A DNA stretch of 64,000 nucleotides, from the NCBI RefSeq assembly GCF_031582905.1, contig NZ_CP133990.1, positions 2,542,001 to 2,606,000 of the forward strand, read 5' to 3'. The DNA comes from Pengzhenrongella sp031582905 (GTDB lineage: Bacteria; Actinomycetota; Actinomycetes; Actinomycetales; Cellulomonadaceae). Shown piece by piece: positions 55,661 to 63,905 of this stretch (positions are counted from its first letter, which is position 1; each line of letters opens with the position of its first letter). A program made the position numbers and the translations under genes. The notes under the pieces were generated by a model. It had not been told where the DNA came from. It worked only from the letters and a program-made list of their open reading frames with translations, and searched no databases.

Positions 55661-55764
55661 GTGGCATCTCCGTGGTGACTGGTGGGCGGCGCCGGCCGGG
55701 GTGCGGGCGGGGGTGGTGCCCGACGGCGGTCGACGGGTGCCGGACGGGGTGGTGCCCGGCAACA

Positions 55765-55819
55765 AAAAGACCCCCGGGGTGCGGAGGGTCTGCGCGTTCG
55801 GCGGGTGGGCCGAACGCGC
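55765..55819 (-). terminator. Attenuator of cimA
   Basis: Two hairpins in minus-strand order. The first has perfect 9-bp arms (CGAACGCGC, 55811-55819, with GCGCGTTCG, 55793-55801) and overlaps the leader-peptide stop. The second is AGACCC/GGGTCT (55769-55774/55787-55792) followed by U5 (55769-55765), an intrinsic terminator ~105 bases before cimA. Ribosome position on the leader would decide pairing. Confidence 0.7.
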
Positions 55820-55845
55820 TAGGCGATGAGGAGCGGGTGCTGCAT
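55819..55845 (-). CDS. Leader peptide of cimA (MQHPLLIA)
   Basis: An eight-residue ORF with consecutive Leu-Leu-Ile codons just before a hairpin/terminator pair upstream of cimA. Stalling at Leu or Ile codons would change folding and allow read-through. Too short to be called by length alone; the evidence is its amino acid content and position. Confidence 0.65.
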   Translation of the reverse strand: MQHPLLIA

Positions 55846-55948
55846 GCCGTCATCATGGCACACCGTCCGGCACGTGAGAACGACGTCCAGCATGCGACCA
55901 GCGGTCCCGTGCGCACCCGGACGTCGGCCGCCCGGGTGCGCACGCCGG

Positions 55949-57072
55949 TCAGATCAGCCGGTGCATCCAGCCGTGCGGGTCGGCGGCACGGCCGTACTGG
56001 ATGTCGGTGAGCTGCGCACGGATGCTCGTGGTGACCGCTCCGGACGTCCCGTCTCCCACCGTGAGGTCGAAGTCGGCGCCGGCGAGCCGTCCGATCGGGG
56101 TGATGACCGCGGCGGTGCCGCACGCGAACACCTCCGCGACGGACCCGTCCGTCAGCCCGGCGGTGACCTCGGCGAGCGGGATCCGCCGCTCGGTGACCTC
56201 GTGGCCGGCGTCGGCCAGCAGGCGCAGGATCGACGACCGGGTGACACCCTCGAGGATCGTGCCGGTCAGCTCGGGCGTGGACACCCGGCCGTCGGCGTGC
56301 ACGACGAAGACGTTCATGCCGCCGAGCTCCTCCAGGGTCGTGTTCGTCGCCGCGTCGAGGAAGCACACCTGGTCGAAGCCCTGGGCGTGCGCGACCTGCT
56401 GGGGCAGCAGGCTGCCCGCGTAGTTGCCACCGAACTTCGCCGCGCCCGTGCCGCCGGTGCCGGCGCGGTGGAAGTCCTGCGCGACCCAGATCGACACCGG
56501 CGTGACCCCGCCGGCGAAGTACGGGCCGACCGGCGAGGCGATGACGAGGAACTCCGCCTCGAGCGAGGGCCGGACGCCGAGGAAGCGCTCGGAGGCGAAC
56601 ATGAAGGGCCGCAGGTACAGGCTCATCTCCTCCCCGACGGCACCCACGCGGAGTCGGTGCGCACGAGCGCGGTGATGGCGGCGAGGAAGTCCTCTGCGGG
56701 CAGCTCGGGCAACGCGATGCGCCGCGCGGACGCCGCGAACCGGTCGGCGTTGGCCCACGGGCGGAAGGTCCACACCGAGCCGTCGTCGTGCCGGTAGGCC
56801 TTGAGCCCCTCGAAGATCTCCTGGCCGTAGTGCAGGACGGCGGCCGCGGGGTCGAGCTGGAGCGGTCCGTACGGCTCGACCCGACGGTCGTGCCAGCCGT
56901 CACCGGCGGTCCAGGTGGCGCGGGCCAGGTGGTCGGTGAAGACGGTCCCGAAGCGCGGCTGGGCGAGCGCGGCCTCGCGCTCGGCCTCGGGCAGCGGGGA
57001 CGGGTGCGGCTGGATCGTGTACGCGGCCTCGGCGTCGGAGACGCTCGTCGTCGCGTGGACGGGGGTGATCAT
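55949..57072 (-). CDS. ilvE: Branched-chain amino acid aminotransferase (apparent frameshift)
   Basis: A ~374-residue fold-type IV PLP transaminase, last step of Val/Leu/Ile synthesis. FGTVFTDHLARATWTAGDGWHDRRVEPYGPLQLDPAAAVLHYGQEIFEGLKAYRHDDGSVWTFRPWANADRFAASARRIALPELP, then DAATNTTLEELGGMNVFVV and the PLP lysine in GTGGTGAAKFGGNYAGSLLPQQ. The frame breaks at the C-run 56632-56635; with one base VPSGEEMSLYLRPFMFASERFLGVRPS follows WVPSG. ATG at 57072; a GTG at 57090 in frame is possible. It lies between leuB and cimA. Confidence 0.95.
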
Positions 57073-57160
57073 GGTGCGGGGGCCTTTCACCTGGTGGTCG
57101 GACTGACGGTACCGGTGGTGACGGCCGAGGACGGTGCGGGGATCGCCCCGGGGGCGCAGG

Positions 57161-58221
57161 TCAGCCGGCGACGCGCGCGGCGAGGTCGCGACCCACCTCG
57201 GCCGTCGACCGTACTCGCCCACCCCGCTCGACCAGGTCCGCCGCGACCGCCGCCTCCACGCGACGGGCCTCGTCGGCGAGGCCCAGGTGGTCGAGCATGA
57301 GCGCGACCGACAGGACGGTCGCGGTCGGGTCGGCCTTGCCCTGACCGGCGATGTCCGGCGCGGAGCCGTGCACCGGCTCGAACATCGACGGCGCGACGTG
57401 CGCGCCGGACGCGTCGGTGTCCGGGTTGATGTTCGCCGACGCGGCGAGCCCGATGCCGCCGGTGATGGCCGCGGCGAGGTCGGTGAGGATGTCGCCGAAC
57501 AGGTTGTCGGTGACGATCACGTCGAACCGCGACGGGTTGGTGACCATGAAGATCGTCGCGGCGTCGACGTGCAGGTAGTCGACCGTGACGTCCGGGAAGT
57601 CGGCGTTGACGGCCTCGACGGTCCGGCGCCACAGGTGCCCGGCGTGCACGAGCACGTTGTGCTTGTGCACGAGCGTGAGCTTCTTGCGGGGCGTGCGGCG
57701 GCCCGCGCGAAGGCGTCCCGGACGACGCGCTCGACGCCGAACGCGGTGTTGACGCTCACCTCGTTGGCGATCTCGGCGGGGGTCCCCACGCGCAGGGCGC
57801 CGCCGTTACCGACGTACGGGCCCTCGGTGCCCTCGCGGACCACGACGAAGTCGACCTCGCCCGGGTCGGCGAGCGGCGACGTGACGCCGGGGTACAGCCG
57901 CCCCGGGCGCAGGTTGACGTAGTGGTCCAGCGTGAAGCGCAGCTTGAGCAGCAGGCCGCGCTCGAGGACGCCGGACGGCACCTGCGGGTCGCCGATCGCG
58001 CCGAGCAGGATCGCGTCGTGGGCCCGGATCGCCTCGAGGTCGGCGTCGGTGAGGGTGTCACCCGTCGCGTGCCAGCGGCGCGCTCCCAGGTCGAACTCGC
58101 GGGTGGCGACGGTGACGTCGCTCCCGGCGATGGCGGCGTCCAAGACCTGCAGGCCCTGCTCGACGACCTCCGTGCCGATCCCGTCGCCGGCGATCACTGC
58201 AAGTTCGAGCGTGCGCGTCAT
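57161..58221 (-). CDS. leuB: 3-isopropylmalate dehydrogenase (apparent frameshift)
   Basis: Third leucine-pathway step; oxidatively decarboxylates 3-isopropylmalate. ~353 residues. NAD site LAVIAGDGIGTEVVEQGLQVLDAA, substrate arginines LLKLRFTLDHYVNLRPGRLYPG, and metal site VTDNLFGDILTDLAAAITGGIGLAASANINPD with GSAPDIAGQGKADPTATVLSVALMLDHLG. The frame breaks at the G-run 57688-57691: one base restores ARPRKKLTLVHKHNVLVHAGHLWRRTV. ATG at 58221. ilvE follows after 88 bases. Confidence 0.95.
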
Positions 58222-58276
58222 GCCACCGACCCTAGCCAGCGGTTCCAGACTGCGGGACGCCCGTCTCAGGCTTCGG

Positions 58277-58900
58277 TCAGTCGCCGGTGACCGCGGCGCG
58301 GGCCCGGCGCTGCGGCGGGTAGCGGACCTCGAACCGCTCGAGCACGACCGGTGTGTCGCCGTCGACCGTCCGGCCCGACGGCGCGGCCACCCGGCGCAGG
58401 TACCGCTCGTGCTCGACCCGCCACGACGCGAGCGAGCGGTCGTCCTCGCCCTCGCCCTCGAGCCGGGCGTGCTCGGCGTCGACGTCGGCGAACCGGACCA
58501 CGCTCACGGCCGTGGTGCGCACCAGGGCGCGCGGGTGCCCGCGCCCGTCGACGACGATCGACAGGTCACCCGGCTCCGGCGTGGGCACGCCGGCGTCGGT
58601 GAGCTCCCACAGCGCCGTGGACGTCGCGGTCTTCGTCCCGGCGAGCACGAGGTCGAGCAGCGCGTCGGCGAGCCGGGGCGAGTCCCCGAACGCCCACGCG
58701 GGCGGCGGCACGCTCGCCCCGGCCCCGGTCCCGACCACCGCGGACAGCCGGCCGAGACCCGCCCGCCCGCGGGCGAGCTCCCAGAACGCCGCGATCTCGT
58801 CGCCGTCGGGGACCGGGACCGGCGCGTCGTCCGGTGCCTGCCCGGTGCGGTGCCGTTCGTGCGAGGCGGCGTCGTCCGCGGGGCCGTGTGCGCTCGTCAT
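58277..58900 (-). CDS. ASCH domain protein
   Basis: A 207-residue protein with an ASCH (PUA-like) domain in residues ~65-185: FGDSPRLADALLDLVLAGTKTATSTALWELTDAGVPTPEPGDLSIVVDGRGHPRALVRTTAVSVVRFADVDAEHARLEGEGEDDRSLASWRVEHERYL. The GTKTATS motif and E..GE.D.SL..WR..H..Y pattern are typical; such proteins may bind or hydrolyse nucleosides/RNA. ATG at 58900. It sits 56 bases before leuB on the same strand, and divergent from the YihY gene. Confidence 0.9.
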   Translation of the reverse strand: MTSAHGPADDAASHERHRTGQAPDDAPVPVPDGDEIAAFWELARGRAGLGRLSAVVGTGAGASVPPPAWAFGDSPRLADALLDLVLAGTKTATSTALWELTDAGVPTPEPGDLSIVVDGRGHPRALVRTTAVSVVRFADVDAEHARLEGEGEDDRSLASWRVEHERYLRRVAAPSGRTVDGDTPVVLERFEVRYPPQRRARAAVTGD

Positions 58901-59008
58901 GCCCCCATGATCCCCGACCACCGGACCGCGGTGGCACGTCGGACGCCGCGACGCGCGCGCCGCGGCGGCGTCCGCGACACACTGGGGCGCACACCCCGGG
59001 AGGTGACG

Positions 59009-59957
59009 ATGAGCGTCGACCACGACGAGCGGGCGCACCCCGGCGCGCACGCCGACTCCCCGGCGCAGATCCCGCCGCGCGGCTGGCGGCAGGTCACGGT
59101 CCGGGCGTTGCGACGGTCGTTCGAGGACCGCGTCCCGCTCATCGCCGCGGGCGTGGCGTTCTTCGGCTTCCTCGCGCTGTTCCCCTCGCTCATCGCCGTC
59201 GTCGCGCTCTACGGGCTGGTCAGCACCCCGGCGCAGCTCGGCGTGCAGGTGGAGGCGCTGTCGGCCACGCTCCCGGCCGAGGCCTCCGAGCTGGTGGCCA
59301 CCCAGATGGAGACGCTGGTGCGCAGCGACCAGCAGGGGCTCGGCATCGCGCTCATCGTGTCGCTGCTCGTCGCGCTGTGGTCCGCCTTCGTCGGCATGGA
59401 CCACCTGCTCACCTCGGTGAACCTCGTGTACGAGGAGCGGGAGCGCTCGGGCTTCCTCAAGCGGCGCGGGCTGGCGCTGGTGTTCACGCTCGGCACCGTC
59501 GTCGTGTTCTTCGTCCTGCTGGCGCTCGTCGCGGTGTTCCCCGCGGTGGTCGACGGCGGGGTCCTGCTCGGCCTGGGCCGGTGGGTGCTGGTGTCGGGGG
59601 TGTTCGCGCTGTCCCTCGGGGTGATCTACCGCTACGCCCCGGACCGCCGCGAGCCGCGGGTGGGCTGGGTGACGGTCGGTGCGGTCGTGGCGACCGGCTT
59701 CTGGCTCGTCGCGTCGGGCCTGTTCTCGCTCTACGTCGCCGAGTTCGACCGGTACGCCCGGATGTACGGGGCCCTGGCGGGCGTCGTCGTCCTGCTCGTG
59801 TGGATGTGGCTGTCGTGCGTGGCGATCCTGCTGGGGGCGGAGATCAACGCCGAGGCCGAGCACCAGACCGACGCCGACTCCACCGTCGGGCCGGACCTCC
59901 CCCGCGGCGAGCGCGAGGCCGTCAAGGCCGACGAGGCCATCGGCCGCCCCTCCCTGA
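59009..59957 (+). CDS. YihY/BrkB family membrane protein (3' end unclear)
   Basis: About 315 residues. RRSFEDRVPLIAAGVAFFGFLALFPSLIAVVALYGLV is the YihY/virulence BrkB signature, followed by five more helices. VGMDHLLTSVNLVYEERERSGFLKRRGLAL and SLYVAEFDRYARMYGALAGVVVLLVWMWLSCVAILLGAEINAEAEHQ are conserved. ATG at 59009 with GGGAGG upstream. The conserved protein ends with GEREAVKADEAIGRP, but the frame as given stays open to 61129, antisense to ilvC. One missing C in each of two adjacent runs (59947-59950 and 59952-59954) would give TGA at 59957. The end I give is therefore inferred. Confidence 0.82.
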
Positions 59958-59962
59958 CATGC

Positions 59963-60019
59963 CGAGTGCGACGTCCTCCACCGTTCCGCTCACGCGAAGG
60001 GTGGAGGACGTCGCACTCG
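59963..60019. repeat. 57-nt palindromic element, copy C
   Basis: Perfect 20-bp arms (59963-59982 and 60000-60019) around a 17-base loop GTTCCGCTCACGCGAAG. It sits between convergent YihY and ilvC genes, 42 bases past the ilvC stop. Same arms and orientation as copy A; copy B is reversed. Confidence 0.92.
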
Positions 60020-60061
60020 ACGGGGTGGTCCAGCCCCGTCCGGGCGGGCGGACCGGTGGGG

Positions 60062-61090
60062 TCAGCGGCCGGCGCTGCCCTCGACGTAGTCGGAGTCGGA
60101 CGGCTTGACCCAGGCGAACATCTTGCGCAGGTCGCGGCCGGTCGCCTCGATCGGGTGCGCCTCGCCCTTCGCGCGCAGCTCGGCGAACTCCTTGCCGCCG
60201 TTGTCCTGGTCGGTGATGAACCGGTCGGCGAACGCGCCGGACTGGATGTCGGCCAGGACGGCCTTCATGTTCTCCTTGACGCTCGGGTCGATGACCCGCG
60301 GCCCGGAGACGTAGTCGCCGTACTCGGCGGTGTCCGAGACGCTCCAGCGCTGCTTGGCGATGCCGCCCTCGACCATGAGGTCGACGATGAGCTTGAGCTC
60401 GTGCAGCACCTCGAAGTACGCGACCTCGGGCTGGTAGCCGGCCTCGGTCAGCGTCTCGAAGCCGTACTGGACGAGCTGCGAGGCACCGCCGCACAGCACC
60501 GCCTGCTCGCCGAAGAGGTCCGTCTCGGTCTCCTCGGTGAACGTCGTCTTGATGCCGGCGGCCCGCAGGCCGCCGATCGCCTTCGCGTAGGACAGCGCGA
60601 GGTCCCAGGCGGAGCCGGACGCGTCCTGCTCGACGGCGACGATGACCGGCACGCCGCGGCCGTCGACGAACTCGCGGCGGACGAGGTGACCCGGGCCCTT
60701 GGGGGCGACCATGACGACGTCGACGCCCTCGGGCGCGGTGATGTAGCCGAAGCGGATGTTGAAGCCGTGCCCGAAGACGAGGGCGGCGCCGTCGGCGAGG
60801 TTGGGGGCGATCTCGTCGCGGTACACGTGCCGCTGGACCTGGTCGGGGGCCAGCACGACGACGACGTCGGCCTCCTTGGTCGCCTCGGCGACGGTCAGGA
60901 CGCGCAGGCCCTCGTTCTCCGCCTTCGTGCGCGACGAGCTGCCCTCACGCAGGCCGACGCGGACGTCGACCCCGGAGTCGCGCAGGTTCAGCGCGTGGGC
61001 GTGGCCCTGGCTGCCGTAACCGATCACGGCGACCTTGCGCCCGGCGATGATGGACAGGTCGGCGTCGTCGTCGTAGAACAGCTCTGCCAC
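60062..61090 (-). CDS. ilvC: Ketol-acid reductoisomerase
   Basis: A 342-residue class I KARI converting acetolactate to dihydroxy-isovalerate. NADPH site VAVIGYGSQGHAHALNLRDSGVDVRVGLREGS; metal/catalytic residues in DLFGEQAVLCGGASQLVQYGFETLTEAGYQPEVAYFEVLHELKLIVDLMVEGGI and AEYGDYVSGPRVI. GTG at 61090 (VAELFYDDDADLSIIAGRK) matches the family start. Distal gene of ilvB-ilvN-ilvC. Confidence 0.97.
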   Translation of the reverse strand: MAELFYDDDADLSIIAGRKVAVIGYGSQGHAHALNLRDSGVDVRVGLREGSSSRTKAENEGLRVLTVAEATKEADVVVVLAPDQVQRHVYRDEIAPNLADGAALVFGHGFNIRFGYITAPEGVDVVMVAPKGPGHLVRREFVDGRGVPVIVAVEQDASGSAWDLALSYAKAIGGLRAAGIKTTFTEETETDLFGEQAVLCGGASQLVQYGFETLTEAGYQPEVAYFEVLHELKLIVDLMVEGGIAKQRWSVSDTAEYGDYVSGPRVIDPSVKENMKAVLADIQSGAFADRFITDQDNGGKEFAELRAKGEAHPIEATGRDLRKMFAWVKPSDSDYVEGSAGR

Positions 61091-61143
61091 GGTGGATCTC
61101 CTCGGTTGTCGTACTGCTGGCTTGCGTAGGGACGGTGGGACGG

Positions 61144-61671
61144 TCAGGCGGAGCGGGTCACGCGCTCCAGTGCCCGGTCGGTGATCGAGCGCGAGCCGCG
61201 CCCGATCGCCACAGTGCCGGACTGCACGATCTCGCGGACGCCGAACGGGTCGAGCGCCGCGAGCAGCGCCGCGAGCTTGTCGGGGCTGCCGGTCGCCTCG
61301 ATGGTGACGGCGTCCGGGACGACGTCGACCACGCGGGCGCGAAACAGCTCGACGACCTCGAGCACGTGGCTGCGCTGGGCGAGGTCCGCGCGGACCTTGA
61401 CCAGCAGCAGCTCGCGCTGCACGGACGCCTGCGGCTCGAGCTCGACGATCTTGAGCACGTGGATGAGCTTGTTCAGCTGCTTCGTCACCTGCTCGAGCGG
61501 GAGCTCGTCGACCTCGACCACGACGGTGATCCGGGAGATCTCCTCGTGCTCGGTCGGGCCGACGGCGAGCGAGTGGATGTTGAACGACCGGCGGGCGAAG
61601 AGGCCGGCCACGCGCGTGAGCACGCCGGGCTTGTTCTCCACCAGCACCGAGAGCGTGTGCCTGCTGCTCAT
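61144..61671 (-). CDS. ilvN: Acetolactate synthase small (regulatory) subunit
   Basis: A 175-residue regulatory subunit with an N-terminal ACT domain that binds valine: MSSRHTLSVLVENKPGVLTRVAGLFARRSFNIHSLAVGPTEHEEISRITVVVEVDE, then a C-terminal domain QRELLLVKVRADLAQRSHVLEVVELFRARVVDVVPDAVTIEATGSPDKLAALLAALDPFGVREIVQSGTVAIGRGSRSI. Position between ilvB and ilvC is standard. ATG at 61671. Confidence 0.97.
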   Translation of the reverse strand: MSSRHTLSVLVENKPGVLTRVAGLFARRSFNIHSLAVGPTEHEEISRITVVVEVDELPLEQVTKQLNKLIHVLKIVELEPQASVQRELLLVKVRADLAQRSHVLEVVELFRARVVDVVPDAVTIEATGSPDKLAALLAALDPFGVREIVQSGTVAIGRGSRSITDRALERVTRSA

Positions 61672-61761
61672 GCTGCACCCTTTCCGGGGAGGTCTGCGGT
61701 TGCGTCGGGCCGTGCGTCGGGGACGCCGGGGTGGTGGTGCGGTGCGGGCCGAGGCGGCGCA

Positions 61762-63659
61762 CTACTCCTCCCGGTCCCAGGCCGGGCTGATGCCGCGGGC
61801 GTACTGGATCTCGTCGTTGGAGACGCCCGCGGCGACCATCGGCCACACCATCGCGTCCCGCGAGACCGTGAAGTCGACCACCACGGGGCGGTCGTCGATC
61901 TCCATCGCCCGCTTGATCGTGGCGTCGACGTCGGCCTTCGTCTCGCAGCGCAGGCCCACGCAGCCGTAGGCGTCGGCGAGCTTGACGAAGTCCGGCACGC
62001 GCACGGTGCCGTGGCCCGTGTGCAGGTCGGTGTTGGAGTAGCGCGACTCGTAGAACAGGGTCTGCCACTGGCGGACCATGCCGAGCGAGGAGTTGTTGAC
62101 CACCGCGACCTTGATCGGGATCTCGTTGATCGTGCAGGTCGCGAGCTCCTGGTTGGTCATCTGGAAGCAGCCGTCGCCGTCGATCGCCCAGACGGTCCGG
62201 TCGGGCTGGCCCACCTTGGCGCCCATCGCGGCGGGCACGGAGTACCCCATGGTCCCGAGCCCCCGGAGTTGAGCCAGGAGTTCGGGCGCTCGTAACGGAT
62301 GAACTGCGCGGCCCACATCTGGTGCTGACCGACGCCGGACACGAAGATCGACTCCGGCCCGGAGATCTCGCCGATCCGCTGGATGACGTGCTGCGGCGCG
62401 AGGTGGCCGTCGTCCGGCTCGTCGTAGCCGAGCGGGAAGGTCTCGCGCCAGTCGTCGATCTGGCGCCACCAGCCCTCGAGGTCCGGCAGGCCGTGCTGGG
62501 CGTGCTCGCGCTCGAGCTCGGGCAGCAGGTCGGCGAGGACCTCGCGCAGGTCACCGACGATCGGCACGTCCACGTGCCGGTTCTTGCCGATCTCGGCCGG
62601 GTCGACGTCGGCGTGCACGACGGCGGCGTGCGGGGCGAAGCTCGCGAGCTTGCCGGTCACGCGGTCGTCGAAGCGGGCGCCGAGGGCGACGATGAGGTCG
62701 GCCTTCTGCAGCGCCGCGACGGCGGCGACCGTCCCGTGCATGCCCGGCATGCCGAGGTTCTGCGGGTGGGAGTCCGGCAGCGCACCGCGCGCCATGAGGG
62801 TGGTGACCGCGGGCGCGCCGCTCGCGTTGACCAGGCGCAGGAGCTCGGCCGACGCGCCGGAGCGGATCGCCCCGCCACCGACGTAGAGCACCGGACGACG
62901 CGCCGTGGCGAGCAGCCGGGCGGCCTCGCGGATCTGCTTCGCGTGCGGCTTGGTGACCGGGTGGTAGCCGGGCAGGCGCAGGTCCTGCGGCCACGAGAAC
63001 GTCGTCCCGGCCTGCATCGCCGACTTCGCGATGTCCACCAGCACCGGCCCGGGGCGTCCGGTCGAGGCGATGTGGAAGGCCTCGGCGATGGTCCGCGGGA
63101 TGTCGTCCGGGTCCGTGACGAGGAAGTTGTGCTTCGTGATCGGCAGCGTGATGCCGACGATGTCGGCCTCCTGGAACGCGTCCGTGCCGATCATCGCCGC
63201 GCCGACCTGGCCGGTGATCGCGACCATCGGGATCGAGTCCATGTTGGCGTCCGCGATGGGCGTCACCAGGTTCGTCGCACCCGGCCCGGACGTCGCCATG
63301 CAGACGCCGACCCGGCCGGTCGCGTGGGCGTACCCGGAGGCGGCGTGGCCGGCGCCCTGCTCGTGCCGCACCAGGATGTGCCGCAGCCGCTCGGAGGCCA
63401 TGAGCGGGTCGTACGTCGGCAGGATCGCGCCACCGGGGATGCCGAAGACGACGTCGACCCCCGCCTCCTCGAGCGAGCGGACGATGGACTGCGCACCGGT
63501 GACCGCGTGCGGGGCGACGGTGGCGGCGCTCGGTACGGGCGAGAGGCGGCCCGCGTTGCCGTTGGCCGCCTGGGGGGCAGCCGGGCGCGGCGCGCTCGGA
63601 GTGGGCATGCTGGCGGCGCCGCTGGTGCGCGGTGGCGCCGGGTGGTGACCCTGGACCAT
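61762..63659 (-). CDS. ilvB: Acetolactate synthase large subunit (apparent frameshift)
   Basis: A ~632-residue TPP enzyme, first common step for Val/Leu/Ile. GAQSIVRSLEEAGVDVVFGIPGGAILPTYDPLMASERLRHILVRHEQGAGHAASGYAHATGRVGVCMATSGPGATNLVTPIADANMDSIPMVAITGQV includes the catalytic glutamate (HEQGAGH). The TPP/Mg site is AIDGDGCFQMTNQELATC. The frame breaks in the C-run 62260-62264: one base restores SWLNSGGLGTMGYSVPAAMGAKVG. ATG 63659 has AGGAGAG upstream. A leader peptide and attenuator precede it. Confidence 0.96.
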
Positions 63660-63729
63660 CGGTCTCTCCTGGCTGTCGGTGCGGTACTGCTCGGGCGCCC
63701 GGTGAGCTCACCTCGCCGGGCGGTGGCAC

Positions 63730-63768
63730 AAAAACCCCTCGGGCCCGGGAGCGAGCCGTGTCGAGGGG
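63730..63768 (-). terminator. Attenuator terminator of ilvB
   Basis: CCCCTCG (63768-63762 on the minus strand) pairs with CGAGGGG (63741-63735), followed by U5 (63734-63730), about 70 bases before ilvB. A second CCCCTCG copy at 63795-63789 can compete for pairing, which fits attenuation. Confidence 0.75.
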
Positions 63769-63798
63769 GAGCGCGCAGACGGACCGTGCGAGGGGCCT

Positions 63799-63834
63799 CT
63801 AGCCTGCGCGCTCGGGAAGTACGACGACGATCAT
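63799..63834 (-). CDS. Leader peptide of ilvBNC (MIVVVLPERAG)
   Basis: An 11-residue ORF with Ile-Val-Val-Val-Leu codons in a row, placed between a good promoter and a U-tract terminator before ilvB. Corynebacterium ilvBNC is known to be controlled by such a leader, so this is very likely the attenuator sensing branched-chain aminoacyl-tRNA. Confidence 0.82.
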   Translation of the reverse strand: MIVVVLPERAG

Positions 63835-63847
63835 CTGCACGCCTCGC

Positions 63848-63876
63848 ACCCTACGCCGCCCCTCGGCAGGTGTCAC
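63848..63876 (-). promoter_or_regulatory. Promoter of ilvBNC
   Basis: GTGACA (63876-63871), a 17-base spacer and TAGGGT (63853-63848) on the minus strand, 14 bases before the leader ATG. The -35 matches the TTGACA consensus at five of six positions. Confidence 0.65.
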
Positions 63877-63905
63877 GTCGACCCCCGGCCGTCTCGCATC
63901 GTGGT

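Noticed and set aside
58222..58276. A second IclR operator upstream of leuB
   Set aside because: GAGACGGGCGTCCC resembles the half-sites, but they face the opposite way with wrong spacing and a mismatch, so I do not claim it.
781..62264. Reading the many broken genes as pseudogenes or as programmed frameshifts
   Set aside because: The breaks hit many essential genes and nearly all have the same form (one G/C short in a run), without slippery heptamers or downstream stimulators. Sequencing error is simpler.
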